NCBI RefSeq assembly: GCF_000737195.2 | Contig: NZ_JALM01000094.1 | Span: 30,845 to 94,844 of the forward strand | Length of the DNA: 64,000 bases | Source: Sciscionella sediminilitoris | Lineage (GTDB): Bacteria > Actinomycetota > Actinomycetes > Mycobacteriales > Pseudonocardiaceae | Direction: 5' to 3' | In this document: piece after piece, positions 37,047-45,671 of the stretch | Layout of the letters: every line of letters starts with the position of its first letter | Numbering within the stretch: the first letter of the stretch is position 1 | Made by a program: the position numbers and the translations under genes | Notes under the pieces: model-generated | Seen by the model: only the letters and a program-made list of their open reading frames with translations | The model's database searches: none | What the model was told of the DNA's origin: nothing

Positions 37047-37954
37047 TCGCGCTGGGGATCGGGCTCGCGGTGCTGGCCGCGGCGGGGTTCGCGGTCGCGG
37101 CGGTGCTGCAGCACGGAGCGGTCGACCGGCGCGGGACCCGGGTTCGGGCACTGCTCGCGGACCGGCGCTGGCTGCTCGGGCTCGGTTGCCTGGTTTCCGC
37201 GTCCGCGCTGCACGCCGTGGCCCTCGCGGTCGCTCCGCTCGCGGTGGTCCAGCCGATCGGGGTGCTGGCCCTCGCGGGGGCGACCGGGTTCGCCGTGCAC
37301 GCCAGGCGTGGCCGGGCCCGTGGCGGCGAACTGGCCGGGGTCGGGCTCGTGGTGCTCGGCCTCGCCGGGTTCCTCGGGTTCGGCGCACCGGTGGTGAGTG
37401 CCGCTCCGCCCGGACTGCTCGACACCGTGCTGGCCGGCGGGATCGTGCTCGCCGCGGTCGCCGGGTGCGTGCTGCTCGGCCTGCTCTGCGTCGGGGTGGC
37501 GCGCTGTCTGGGTTTCGCCGCGGCTGGGGCCTGTTGCTACGCCCTGGTCTCGGTGCTCACCAGGACGGCGGCGATCACCTTCGGTTCCGGTGGCCTGAGC
37601 CTCGCGGTGCTCGCCGTCGTCGGGGCGGCGGTGCTCTCCGCGCTGGCCGGTGGATGGCTCATCCAGCACGCCTACGCGGCCGGTTCGCCCGATCTGGTGC
37701 TCGCCTGTCAGACCGTCGGTGATCCGGCGATGGCCGTCGGTCTCGGATTCGGGGTGCTCGGCGAGGCGATGCACACCGGCGCCGCGGGCGCGGCGGCGAT
37801 CGTGGGGTCCGCGGTCCTCGCGGTCACCGGGATCGCCGTACTCGCCAGGGATCGGGCCGGACATCCGGCTCGTCCCGCTTCCGTCACAACCTTCGTCAAC
37901 CAACCGAAAGCAGGGGTTTCCGATGATCGTTTCGTCCAGCAACGTGCCGCATGA
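37043..37954 (+). CDS. DMT-superfamily (NIPA/EamA-like) membrane transporter
   Basis: 303 residues from GTG 37043. Nine to ten short hydrophobic helices of the drug/metabolite transporter type, starting GIGLAVLAAAGFAVAAVLQHGA and with VAPLAVVQPIGVLALAGAT, which resembles NIPA-like Mg transporter relatives. A polar tail follows and overlaps the glycosyltransferase start by 32 bases. Substrate unknown; in context perhaps a lipid or polyprenyl-linked intermediate, which is only a guess. Confidence 0.8.
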   Translation: MIALGIGLAVLAAAGFAVAAVLQHGAVDRRGTRVRALLADRRWLLGLGCLVSASALHAVALAVAPLAVVQPIGVLALAGATGFAVHARRGRARGGELAGVGLVVLGLAGFLGFGAPVVSAAPPGLLDTVLAGGIVLAAVAGCVLLGLLCVGVARCLGFAAAGACCYALVSVLTRTAAITFGSGGLSLAVLAVVGAAVLSALAGGWLIQHAYAAGSPDLVLACQTVGDPAMAVGLGFGVLGEAMHTGAAGAAAIVGSAVLAVTGIAVLARDRAGHPARPASVTTFVNQPKAGVSDDRFVQQRAA

Positions 37955-39137
37955 GGATCGTGCCCTCCGCGTGCTGATCGCGGCCGATACCTTCGCGCCG
38001 AACGTCAACGGGGCGGCGCGGTTCGCCGAACGGCTCGCCTCCGGACTGGCCGGTCGCGGGCACCTGGTGCACGTGGCCTGTCCGAGTGCCGATGGGGCCG
38101 AGCGCGTCGAGTCCTTCGGCGAGGCCACGGTGCACCGGATCCGGTCCAGGAGAATACCGGTGCACGAGGATTTCCGGATCTGCCTTCCGTGGCAGGCGAA
38201 CGCGGCCGCGGAGCGCATCCTCGCGCGGGTGCGGCCGGACATCGTGCACGCGCAGTCGCATTTCCTGGTGGGCCGGGCGATGTTACGCGCCGCCGAACGC
38301 AACGGGATCCCCGCGGTGGCCACGAACCACTTCATGCCGGAGAACCTGCTCGCCTACGCACACCTGCCCCGGATGCTGCACCGCACCGCGATGCGGTTGG
38401 CCTGGCGGGATCTCGGCCGGGTGTTCGGTACGGCCGCCACCGTGACCACACCGACCGAGCGGGCCGCGGAACTGTTGCGGGACAACGGTTTCCCCGCACC
38501 GGTTCGCGCGGTCTCCTGTGGCATCGACACCGAGTCGTACCGTGGGCACGGTTCGGTGCGACCGGGCACCGTGCTGTTCGTCGGCAGGCTGGACCAGGAG
38601 AAGCGGGTCGAGGAACTGCTCGCCGCGGTGGCCAGGATCGAACCGGGGATCGCGGCGCGGGTGGAGATCATCGGGGACGGGCCCTGCCGTGCCGAGCTGG
38701 AGCGGCGTTCCCGGGAGCTCGGGATCGCCGAGCGGGTCACCTTCCACGGTTTTGTCTCCGAGCAGGAGCTGCGCGCCGCCTATGCCAGGGCCGAGGTGTT
38801 CTGCATGCCCGGGATCGCCGAGCTGCAGAGCCTGGCCACACTGGAGGCGATGTCCGCGGGTACCGCGATCCTCGCCGCGAACGCGGTGGCGCTGCCGCAC
38901 CTGGTGCGCGAGGGGGAGAACGGCTGGCTGTTCACTCCCGGCGATGTCACCGAACTCGCGGAGAAACTGCGCGCGGTACTCGGCACCCCGGGCACCAGCA
39001 TGCGGATGGGTGAGGCGAGCGGGCGGCTGGCCGCGGGTCACGCGCTGGAGAAGACGCTGGCCACCTTCGAGGAGATCTACACCGCCCAGCTTCCGGCGCC
39101 GCGCGAACCGGCCCGGGTGCTCAGTCCCGCGGCGTGA
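37923..39137 (+). CDS. GT4 family glycosyltransferase (mannosyltransferase-like)
   Basis: 404 residues from ATG 37923, with AGGGG seven bases upstream. GT-B fold: N-terminal LIAADTFAPNVNGAARFAER (acceptor loop) and RPDIVHAQSHFLVGRA; C-terminal FVGRLDQEKRVEELL, IIGDGPCRAEL and the E-x7-E region around CMPGIAELQSLATLEAMS. It resembles actinobacterial PimB/MgtA-type alpha-mannosyltransferases. Its end overlaps the convergent mptB gene by 17 bases, so a role in mannolipid or lipoglycan synthesis is likely but inferred. Confidence 0.88.
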   Translation: MIVSSSNVPHEDRALRVLIAADTFAPNVNGAARFAERLASGLAGRGHLVHVACPSADGAERVESFGEATVHRIRSRRIPVHEDFRICLPWQANAAAERILARVRPDIVHAQSHFLVGRAMLRAAERNGIPAVATNHFMPENLLAYAHLPRMLHRTAMRLAWRDLGRVFGTAATVTTPTERAAELLRDNGFPAPVRAVSCGIDTESYRGHGSVRPGTVLFVGRLDQEKRVEELLAAVARIEPGIAARVEIIGDGPCRAELERRSRELGIAERVTFHGFVSEQELRAAYARAEVFCMPGIAELQSLATLEAMSAGTAILAANAVALPHLVREGENGWLFTPGDVTELAEKLRAVLGTPGTSMRMGEASGRLAAGHALEKTLATFEEIYTAQLPAPREPARVLSPAA

Positions 39138-40764
39138 GCGGCCGCTTGCGCCACAGGGAGAAGCCGAGCACCGGAATCCGGTTGCGGACCAGGAGCAGCA
39201 GTATCGCGAGCACGATCAGGGCGAGCCCGATGGATTCGGGGACCACGAAGCCGCCCCCGGTCGGGCTGCTCCCGGTCGGCATCGGGGACACCAGGGTGGC
39301 CGCGGTGACGATCAGCGCGACCCAGATGCGGAACCGCGGCGCGGCGATCCCGGCGGCGAGCGGGATCATCGCCCACAGCAGGTACCACGGCTGCACCGAG
39401 GCGCCGAAGAACACGATCGCGCCGAAGGCCAGCGCGATCCCGGTGAGCGGGCGGACCTTGCCGTAGAAGGAGAGCAGCAGCACGGCCGCCGCGATGAGCA
39501 CGCTGGCCACCATGCCGAACTGGCGCAGCAGATCGATGGCCGCGTCGGTGTTGTCGCCGAATCCCAGTGCGATACCGATCTGCCCGGTGACGTTGCCGAT
39601 GTCGGTCATCGGTGCCAGGAAGGTCTTGATCTGGCCAGGGGTGCTCAGCGCGGCGGAGAACCAGCCGAGGCCGAGCCCGCCGATCATCGAGAACCCGGCC
39701 AGCACCACACCCGAGACCAGCACACTGACCACGCCGACCTGGATCAGCCGCCGCCAGGTGCCGCCGAGTCTTCGTGCCGCGTGCACCCCGAGGAAACCGA
39801 GCCCGACGAGCGCGGTGAACTTGATCGCCGCGCCGACCGAGACGAGCAGGGCACCGCCGAGGAAGTAGCCGAGTTCGGCGCGGGTGATCGGGGGAACCGG
39901 TTCACCGGGCAGCGGGACCGGCGGCATCTTGGTCAGCGCCACCTCGATCCCGGCGAGCATGAAGCCGATCATCAGGGCCTCGTTGTGCGCGCCCGCGATG
40001 AGGTGGAAGAGCACCAGTGGGTTCAGCGCGCCCAGCCACAGGGCACTGACCGGCTGCACCCCGAAGCGGCGGGCGAGCCGGGGGAGCGCCCAGACGAACA
40101 GTGCCACGCCGACCAGTTCGAGGAACCGGTGCAGCAGCGCCGCCGAGATGACGTGGTCCCCGCCGACCAGTGACGTGATCGCCCGTCCCGCGACAAGGAA
40201 GGCGGGCCCGTACGGCGCAGGGGTCTCGCGCCACACATTGGGCACGTTGCGCGCCAGCAGGTCGGCGGTGCCGAGGCCGGGAGCGGGCCCGACCTCGTAG
40301 GGATTCATGCCCAGCAGGAAGATCTTCGACTGCGCCAGATAGGAGTACACATCCCGGGAGAACATCGGCGGGATGAACACCAGCGGCACGGTCCACAGCA
40401 GCATGACCCGGTTGAGCTGGCGCGTGGTCGCCAGCCGTGGTTTGTCCGGGCGGGTGAACCGGCCGAGCCAGAGCCAGGCGACCAGGATCGCGAACAGTCC
40501 GGTGTAGGAGCAGGCGATGGCCACCGACGGCAGCCGCGCGAACAGCCCGATCACCGGCATATCGGGGACCGGGTTGAACACCGGTGCTGCTCCGGCGCCG
40601 AGGGATCCGCAGGCGAGCAGCAGCGCGCCGAGCGTGCCGAACCGGCGGACCAGGTCGAACTGGCGCCGTTCGGTGTCGTTCAGCGGTGGTTTGGCTGCGG
40701 CACGGTCCGCTCCGGCGGATTCGCTTCCGTCCGCCATCGGCGTCGCTGTGTCCTGGGCAACCAC
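39121..40764 (-). CDS. mptB: Polyprenol-phosphomannose-dependent alpha-(1,6)-mannosyltransferase, MptB-like
   Basis: 547 residues from GTG 40764. GT-C fold with about 13 membrane helices and the catalytic-loop FSRDVYSYLAQS (Asp of the GT-C motif). In corynebacteria MptB starts the alpha-(1,6)-mannan core of lipomannan/lipoarabinomannan on the periplasmic face. The same gene lies before sufR in M. tuberculosis (Rv1459c). The start has no ribosome site and a -10-like box six bases upstream. Overlaps the GT4 gene tail to tail. Confidence 0.93.
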   Translation of the reverse strand: MVAQDTATPMADGSESAGADRAAAKPPLNDTERRQFDLVRRFGTLGALLLACGSLGAGAAPVFNPVPDMPVIGLFARLPSVAIACSYTGLFAILVAWLWLGRFTRPDKPRLATTRQLNRVMLLWTVPLVFIPPMFSRDVYSYLAQSKIFLLGMNPYEVGPAPGLGTADLLARNVPNVWRETPAPYGPAFLVAGRAITSLVGGDHVISAALLHRFLELVGVALFVWALPRLARRFGVQPVSALWLGALNPLVLFHLIAGAHNEALMIGFMLAGIEVALTKMPPVPLPGEPVPPITRAELGYFLGGALLVSVGAAIKFTALVGLGFLGVHAARRLGGTWRRLIQVGVVSVLVSGVVLAGFSMIGGLGLGWFSAALSTPGQIKTFLAPMTDIGNVTGQIGIALGFGDNTDAAIDLLRQFGMVASVLIAAAVLLLSFYGKVRPLTGIALAFGAIVFFGASVQPWYLLWAMIPLAAGIAAPRFRIWVALIVTAATLVSPMPTGSSPTGGGFVVPESIGLALIVLAILLLLVRNRIPVLGFSLWRKRPLTPRD

Positions 40765-40770
40765 ACCGAG

Positions 40771-40776
40771 AGGCTA
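40771..40776 (-). promoter_or_regulatory. Probable -10 box for leaderless mptB
   Basis: Minus-strand TAGCCT, six bases before GTG 40764. Confidence 0.45.
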
Positions 40777-40817
40777 GCGGCCGGTGGCGGGATGGCCCCG
40801 CACGGGTTCGGGGCGGC

Positions 40818-41591
40818 TCAGAACTGTTCGGGACGGGTGACCGCGTCCGCCCCGCCGTCGATCACGAACTGCGCCCCGTGCACGAAACCCGCTCCGGCGC
40901 TGAGCAGGTAGGCGATGAGGGTGGCGACATCCCGCGGTTGCCCGCGCCTGCCGATCGGGGTGGGGAAGGCCTCCATCGCCGCGCTGTAGCGCTCGTCGGC
41001 CAGGCCGTCCCGCAGCAGCGGGGTGTCCACCACCCCGGGGGCGACGGTGTTCAGCCGGACTCCGGCCGTGCCCCAGTCGCCCGCCCGCCTGCGCACCGCG
41101 ACGGTGAGCGCGTTCTTCGCGGCGGCGTAGGCGTAGTGGCCGCGGTAGTCCCCGGCCTCGGCGACGGCGGCGGTCACCGCGGACTCGTCCCCGGATGCGA
41201 TGGCCGGCGCGATCGGGTTCTCCGCCCACCGCACCTGTACCGAAGCCACCGAGGAGACCACGACAGCGGCCGGATCGGTGCCCGAGCGCAGGGCCGGGAA
41301 CAGTCCGTCGAGCATGGCCACGGCGCCGAAGTAGTTGACCGAGGAGATCAGCGCGGGATCCTCGATGTGCGGGCCGAGCCCGGCGCAGGAGACGAACCCG
41401 TCGAGCGCGTGGGCGCAGTGCTCGAGCACCTCGGCGAGAGCGCCCTCCCGGCCGGTCCGGGTGCCGAGGTCGGCGCACACCTCGGCATCGCGCAGATCGA
41501 TGCCGATCACCTCGTGCCCGGCCGCGCGCAGGGTCTCGGCGGTCGCCGCGCCGATGCCGGAGGCGGATCCGGTGACCGCGATCGGAGCCAT
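40818..41591 (-). CDS. Short-chain dehydrogenase/reductase
   Basis: 257 residues from ATG 41591 with AAGGAGAGG upstream. The cofactor loop is TGSASGIGAATAE, the catalytic Ser is in VVSSVAS, and Tyr/Lys are in HYAYAAAKNAL. The long insert between the Ser and Tyr motifs (about 35 residues) resembles 3-alpha-hydroxysteroid dehydrogenase/carbonyl reductase types. Third gene of a tetR-OYE-SDR operon; probably reduces or oxidises a related carbonyl substrate. Confidence 0.9.
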   Translation of the reverse strand: MAPIAVTGSASGIGAATAETLRAAGHEVIGIDLRDAEVCADLGTRTGREGALAEVLEHCAHALDGFVSCAGLGPHIEDPALISSVNYFGAVAMLDGLFPALRSGTDPAAVVVSSVASVQVRWAENPIAPAIASGDESAVTAAVAEAGDYRGHYAYAAAKNALTVAVRRRAGDWGTAGVRLNTVAPGVVDTPLLRDGLADERYSAAMEAFPTPIGRRGQPRDVATLIAYLLSAGAGFVHGAQFVIDGGADAVTRPEQF

Positions 41592-41609
41592 GGGCCTCTC
41601 CTTACTCGT

Positions 41610-42776
41610 TCAGCGTGCGAGCACGCAATGGGTTCCGCGATAGATCGTCGGCATGCACTTGTTGCAGTGCACGCACAGGGAACGGGTCCGCGGTTCGGCG
41701 CGCAGCCGCGCGGGCAGGTCCGGTTCGCGCAGCAGCGCACGCGCCATGGCGACGAACTCGAATCCGCGCTCCATGGCCAGCCGCATCGTGTCCGCCTGGC
41801 TGATCCCGCCGAGCAGGATCAGCGGCATGTCGAGCCGGGCGCGGAACTGTTCGGCCTGGTCGAGCAGATACGCCTCCCGATACGGATAGGCGCGCAGGAA
41901 CCGTTTCCCGGCAAGGCGCAGGCCGATCCGGAGCGGTTGGGGAAACGCCGCGGCGAACTCGCGCACCGGTGCCTGCCCGGTGAACAGGTACATCGGGTTG
42001 AGCAGCGAACTGCCCGCGGTCAGTTCGAGCGCGTCGAGTGCGCCCTCGGCTTCGAGCCATTCCGCCACTCGCAGGCTCTCGTCCAGCCACAGGCCGCCGG
42101 GCACCCCGTCGTCCATGTTCAGTTTCGCGGTGATCGCCAGCCGCCCGCCGACCGCTTCGCGCACCGCGCGGGCGATGGACAGGGCGAACCGGGCCCGGTT
42201 GCCCAGGCTGCCGCCGTATTCGTCATGGCGCCGGTTCAGCAAGGGGCTGAGGAAGGAACTGGCCAGGTAGTTGTGCCCGAAATGCAGCTCGACGGCGTCG
42301 AAACCGGACCGTTCGGCCAGCCGCGCGGCCTCGGCGTGCGCGGCGATGATCCGCTCCAGATCGCCGGGGCTGGCCGGGTGCATCATGCGCATCCCCAGGG
42401 GGCTCGGCATCCGGATCGGGGCGAGCGCGGGTGCCCGGTTGGATGCCGCGTTCGCGACCGGTCCGGCGTGCCCCAGCTGAGCGCTGATCGCCGCACCGTG
42501 CGCGTGCACCGCCTCGGTGAGCCTGCGCAGTCCGGGCACGGCTTCCGGGCGCATCCAGATCTGGTGCCGGTCGGTGCGCCCTTCCGGGGCGACGGCGCAG
42601 TAGGCGACCGTGGTCATCGCCGCGCCACCCGCGGCGACCCGGGTGTGGAAATCGAACAGTTCCTCGGTGACCAGCGCGTCCGGGGTGACGCCCTCGAAGG
42701 TCGCCGATTTGATGATCCGGTTGCGCAGCCGCACCGGGCCGATGCGTGCGGGGGAGAACACATCCGGTGCGGTCAC
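41610..42776 (-). CDS. Old yellow enzyme family NADH:flavin oxidoreductase
   Basis: 388 residues from GTG 42776, coupled to tetR by a four-base overlap. FMN TIM-barrel signatures: ISAQLGHAGP, the substrate-binding His/Asn pair in ELHFGHNYLASSFLSP, RRHDEYGGSLGNRARF and ILLGGISQ. The C-terminus carries four cysteines (CVHCNKC then Cys nine residues on), the pattern seen in single-domain relatives of dienoyl-CoA reductases, but no pyridine-nucleotide domain follows. Reduces activated C=C bonds; substrate unknown. Confidence 0.9.
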   Translation of the reverse strand: MTAPDVFSPARIGPVRLRNRIIKSATFEGVTPDALVTEELFDFHTRVAAGGAAMTTVAYCAVAPEGRTDRHQIWMRPEAVPGLRRLTEAVHAHGAAISAQLGHAGPVANAASNRAPALAPIRMPSPLGMRMMHPASPGDLERIIAAHAEAARLAERSGFDAVELHFGHNYLASSFLSPLLNRRHDEYGGSLGNRARFALSIARAVREAVGGRLAITAKLNMDDGVPGGLWLDESLRVAEWLEAEGALDALELTAGSSLLNPMYLFTGQAPVREFAAAFPQPLRIGLRLAGKRFLRAYPYREAYLLDQAEQFRARLDMPLILLGGISQADTMRLAMERGFEFVAMARALLREPDLPARLRAEPRTRSLCVHCNKCMPTIYRGTHCVLAR

Positions 42777-43375
42777 GGCATCTCCTCTTCGGCGGCGAGG
42801 CCCGCGGTGACGAAGGTGTGCACGGTGCGAAAGGCGGCACGGCCACGGCGGGGCGGCTCACCCGCGGGCTGGCCGAAGGCGCGCAACACCAGTTCGAAGG
42901 CGAGGGCCCAGCGGCGTTCGGCCTCGCGCTGGTTCAGCTTCGGGCAGGCGGTGCGCAGCAGCCGGGCCCACGGGGCGAGGCTGAACCACTGGGAATGCCA
43001 CTGCACATCGACCCGGGCGAGCACGACCGTGGCCAGCAGCCGCAGCCGGAGCCGGCCGACCGGATCGGCGGCGAGCTCGGCGAGGGGATCGAGCGCGACA
43101 TCGACGAGCTCCCCGACGGTCGGTGTCCAGCCGTTGCGCCTGCGGGTGGCGAGCTCGGCCAGCCGGTCCTGCCACAGCGGTCCGAGGCGGCGCTCGAGCA
43201 GCTCGCCGACCAGGGCCGCCTTGGAACCGAAGTGGTAGTGCACCGCCGCCGGATTCATTCCCGCGGCCGCGTTGATCGCGCGCACCGAGACGTGTTCGTA
43301 GCCGTGCTCGAGCAGGAGTGTCTCGGCGACGGCCAGCAGGTGCTCGACCGTCGGGGAACTCGTCGTCGCAGCCAT
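42773..43375 (-). CDS. TetR family regulator of the OYE-SDR operon
   Basis: 200 residues from ATG 43375. The N-terminal helix-turn-helix is AETLLLEHGYEHVSVRAINA followed by AGMNPAAVHYHFGSKAAL; the rest is a helical ligand domain. The longer ORF to 43423 would run over the -10 box (43383-43388), the -35 and the start of the operator, so the inner ATG is preferred. It is the first gene of the operon it probably represses. No ribosome site; predicted leaderless. Confidence 0.9.
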   Translation of the reverse strand: MAATTSSPTVEHLLAVAETLLLEHGYEHVSVRAINAAAGMNPAAVHYHFGSKAALVGELLERRLGPLWQDRLAELATRRRNGWTPTVGELVDVALDPLAELAADPVGRLRLRLLATVVLARVDVQWHSQWFSLAPWARLLRTACPKLNQREAERRWALAFELVLRAFGQPAGEPPRRGRAAFRTVHTFVTAGLAAEEEMP

Positions 43376-43382
43376 GCCGGAA

Positions 43383-43411
43383 ATTAGAACACCCGCCAGT
43401 CGTCGTATCAA
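43383..43411 (-). promoter_or_regulatory. Promoter of the tetR-OYE-SDR operon, leaderless
   Basis: On the minus strand TTGATA (43411-43406), 17 bases, TCTAAT (43388-43383), then seven bases to ATG 43375. This is the best consensus promoter of the window. Confidence 0.65.
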
Positions 43412-43418
43412 GCATCGA

Positions 43419-43435
43419 TTCAATCAGTGATTGAA
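43419..43435. promoter_or_regulatory. 17-bp perfect palindrome, probable TetR operator
   Basis: TTCAATCA-G-TGATTGAA lies seven bases upstream of the -35 box. It is AT-rich against a GC-rich background and is the obvious site for the adjacent TetR protein. Confidence 0.6.
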
Positions 43436-43446
43436 AATCTCGGGTC

Positions 43447-43490
43447 AAAAAAAATCCGCGCGAGCGACAGCCGTGCCATCGCTCGCGCGG
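43447..43490 (-). terminator. Rho-independent terminator of the aldolase-MFS-nitrilase operon
   Basis: A perfect 12-bp stem (43456-43467 with 43479-43490) and 11-base loop is followed on the minus strand by eight T residues (complement of 43447-43454). About 34 bases after the nitrilase stop. Confidence 0.92.
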
Positions 43491-43523
43491 GTGGTATGGG
43501 CAGGGAGAACCCGGGGTTGTGGA

Positions 43524-44324
43524 CTACTCCGCCGGGGTGACCGAGAATCGGCGCAGCAGCAGCGCGGGGTTCTTCGTGCGTACCTCGGTCAGCCGCTCGG
43601 TGGACAGTTCGGCGACGGCGGTGTCCACCGATTCACCGAGCGAGGCGAGCACCACGCCCATCGGATCCACGATCATGCTGTTGCCCGCGCCGGTCGGCGC
43701 GCTCTGGTCGGCAGCGGCGACGAAGACCGTGTTCTCGATGGCGCGGGCGCGCACCAGGGTGGTCCAGTGGTTCTCCTTGAGCGGGCCGGGGACCCATTCG
43801 GCGGGAAGCAGCAGCGTGTCCGCGCCCGCGTCCACGATCCGCCTTGTCACCTCGGGGAAACGCAGGTCGTAGCAGGTCTGCAGGCCGAAGGTGTGCCCGC
43901 CGACGGTGAACGTCTCCGGTGCCTCGATGTCCCCGGGCTGGATGTGGTCCGATTCGGCGTACCCGAAGGCGTCGTAGAGGTGCAGTTTGCGGTAGGTGGC
44001 CGCGATGGACCCGTCGGGCGCGGCGGCGATCAGGGTGTTGTGCACCCGCTCCGAACCGGGGATAGCCTCGTTGAACCCGGCGACCAGGTACGCGCCCGAT
44101 TCCTGTGCTTTGCCGAGCAGTGCGGTCACGAAGGGTCCGTCGATCGGTTCCGCGGAACGCACGAACCGCTCGTCCATCCGCGGCGCGGTGAACCCGGCGT
44201 ACTCGGGGAGCACGACGACATGCGCGCCCCTGGAGACCGCGCGGTCGACGAGATCGGTGATCTGCTTGAGATTGCCCGCCTTGTCCTCGGTTGCGTTGAA
44301 CTGGGCGACCGCGACAGCGACCAT
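43524..44324 (-). CDS. Carbon-nitrogen hydrolase (nitrilase superfamily amidase)
   Basis: 266 residues from ATG 44324 with AGGAGGAGAC upstream. The Glu-Lys-Cys triad is clear: Glu41 in VVVLPEYAG, Lys113 in TYRKLHLYDAF, Cys151 in LQTCYDLRFPE. It resembles Nit2/omega-amidase-like and deaminated-glutathione amidase relatives. Located 12 bases after the MFS gene and last in the operon. It likely hydrolyses an amide linked to the acid imported and cleaved by its partners; the real substrate is unknown. Confidence 0.9.
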   Translation of the reverse strand: MVAVAVAQFNATEDKAGNLKQITDLVDRAVSRGAHVVVLPEYAGFTAPRMDERFVRSAEPIDGPFVTALLGKAQESGAYLVAGFNEAIPGSERVHNTLIAAAPDGSIAATYRKLHLYDAFGYAESDHIQPGDIEAPETFTVGGHTFGLQTCYDLRFPEVTRRIVDAGADTLLLPAEWVPGPLKENHWTTLVRARAIENTVFVAAADQSAPTGAGNSMIVDPMGVVLASLGESVDTAVAELSTERLTEVRTKNPALLLRRFSVTPAE

Positions 44325-44336
44325 GGTTGTCTCCTC

Positions 44337-45671
44337 CTATTGATCGGCGGCAGGGGCGGGCATCCGCTCGACCTTGCCGAGAACGACTGTGTAACAAAGA
44401 ATCCCGGCGATCAAGACGAGGCCGGTGACCAGGAACGCGCCCGCGAAGGACCCGGTGGCGTCCACGACGAGGCCGGTCACGATCGGTGCGGCGATCCCGA
44501 TCAGGTTCGCGATGAAGTTGACGATCCCGCCCAGCGATCCGGTGTATCCCTCCGGGGCGACCAGCGCGATGATCGTGGCGCCCGCCGGATTCGAGACGGC
44601 GAGACCGGCCGCGCCGATCGAGAGGAACACCAGGGCGACGACGATCGATCCCGCGTAGGCCGCACCGGCGACGGTCAGCGAGACCAGCATGCTGGTGACG
44701 AGCACGATCCGGCGGACCTTGGTCTCGTTCCCGGTGCGCTTGATCCAGCGGTCCATGACGACTCCGGCGAACACGAACTGTGCGATGACCGCGATCAGCC
44801 AGGGGATCATCGTGTACACGCCGCCGGAGAGCAGGTTCACCCCGAACTGCTTGCCGAGATAGCCGGGTAACCAGGTGAGCAGTACGTAGTAGGCGTAGGT
44901 GTAGGCCGCGTAGCCGAACGCGATGCCCCAGGTCTTGCGGCGGCGCAGCAGATAGCCGATACCGCGCAGCGAACCGGCGCCGGTCACCCGCTCGTCCTGG
45001 GCCCCGCCGGAGCGCATGTAGTCGAACTCCGCCTGTCCGAGCCTGCCCTTGGCAAGCGACTGGCGCGGCGTGAGGTAGAGCAGCCACCACACGAGCAGGT
45101 ACAGCAGGCTCAGGATGCCGGTGAAGATGAACGCGGCATGCCAGCTGAACGTGGTCACCAGGAACGCCATGACCGGGATGCCGACCACGTTCGAGATCTT
45201 CGCGCAGCCGTCGAAGATCGAGGTCGCCCTGCCGCGTTCGTGCTGCGGGAACCACTGGCCGATGGCCTTCCATCCCGCGGGCACGGTCGGCACCTCGCCG
45301 ATGCCGAGGATGAGCCGGGAGATCAGCAGCAGGCCGAGGCCGCCCGCGGCGGCTGAGAGGAACGAACCGACCGCCCACAGCGCCGCCGCGGCCCGGTTCA
45401 CCCAGCGCACCCCGATGCGGTCGATGATCGAGCCGATCGGCATCTGCAGTACCGCGTAGGTCCACAGGAAGGCCGAGGAGATGATGCCCATCTGCCCGGC
45501 ACTGACGTGGAAATCGCGCATGATCTCCGGCGTGGCGACCGAGAGATTGACCCGGTCGATGTAGTTGACGAACATGCCGACGCCGATGACCCCCGCGATG
45601 CCCCAGCGGGCCCGCCCGATGCGCGAGGCGCGGGCGGGGGTCTCACTGGAGGTCTCGGGCCCGGCCGTCAC
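44337..45671 (-). CDS. MFS transporter, anion:cation symporter (ACS) type
   Basis: 444 residues from GTG 45671, overlapping the aldolase stop by four bases. 12 membrane helices; YIDRVNLSVATPEIM in TM1 is the ACS-family hallmark (as in glucarate, galactonate and hydroxyphenylacetate permeases), with SRLILGIGEVPTVPAGWKAI near TM4. It likely imports a carboxylate that feeds the aldolase. Confidence 0.9.
   Translation of the reverse strand: MTAGPETSSETPARASRIGRARWGIAGVIGVGMFVNYIDRVNLSVATPEIMRDFHVSAGQMGIISSAFLWTYAVLQMPIGSIIDRIGVRWVNRAAAALWAVGSFLSAAAGGLGLLLISRLILGIGEVPTVPAGWKAIGQWFPQHERGRATSIFDGCAKISNVVGIPVMAFLVTTFSWHAAFIFTGILSLLYLLVWWLLYLTPRQSLAKGRLGQAEFDYMRSGGAQDERVTGAGSLRGIGYLLRRRKTWGIAFGYAAYTYAYYVLLTWLPGYLGKQFGVNLLSGGVYTMIPWLIAVIAQFVFAGVVMDRWIKRTGNETKVRRIVLVTSMLVSLTVAGAAYAGSIVVALVFLSIGAAGLAVSNPAGATIIALVAPEGYTGSLGGIVNFIANLIGIAAPIVTGLVVDATGSFAGAFLVTGLVLIAGILCYTVVLGKVERMPAPAADQ

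Noticed and set aside
35408..37954. An 848-codon plus-strand frame spanning the ABC ATPase, DUF998 and DMT genes
   Set aside because: Only the part from GTG 37043 has membrane-protein character and correct codon bias; the rest is antisense or out-of-frame shadow.
43633..45465. A 610-codon Arg/Gly-rich minus-strand frame over the nitrilase and MFS genes
   Set aside because: Out-of-frame shadow of two genes with intact catalytic or membrane motifs.
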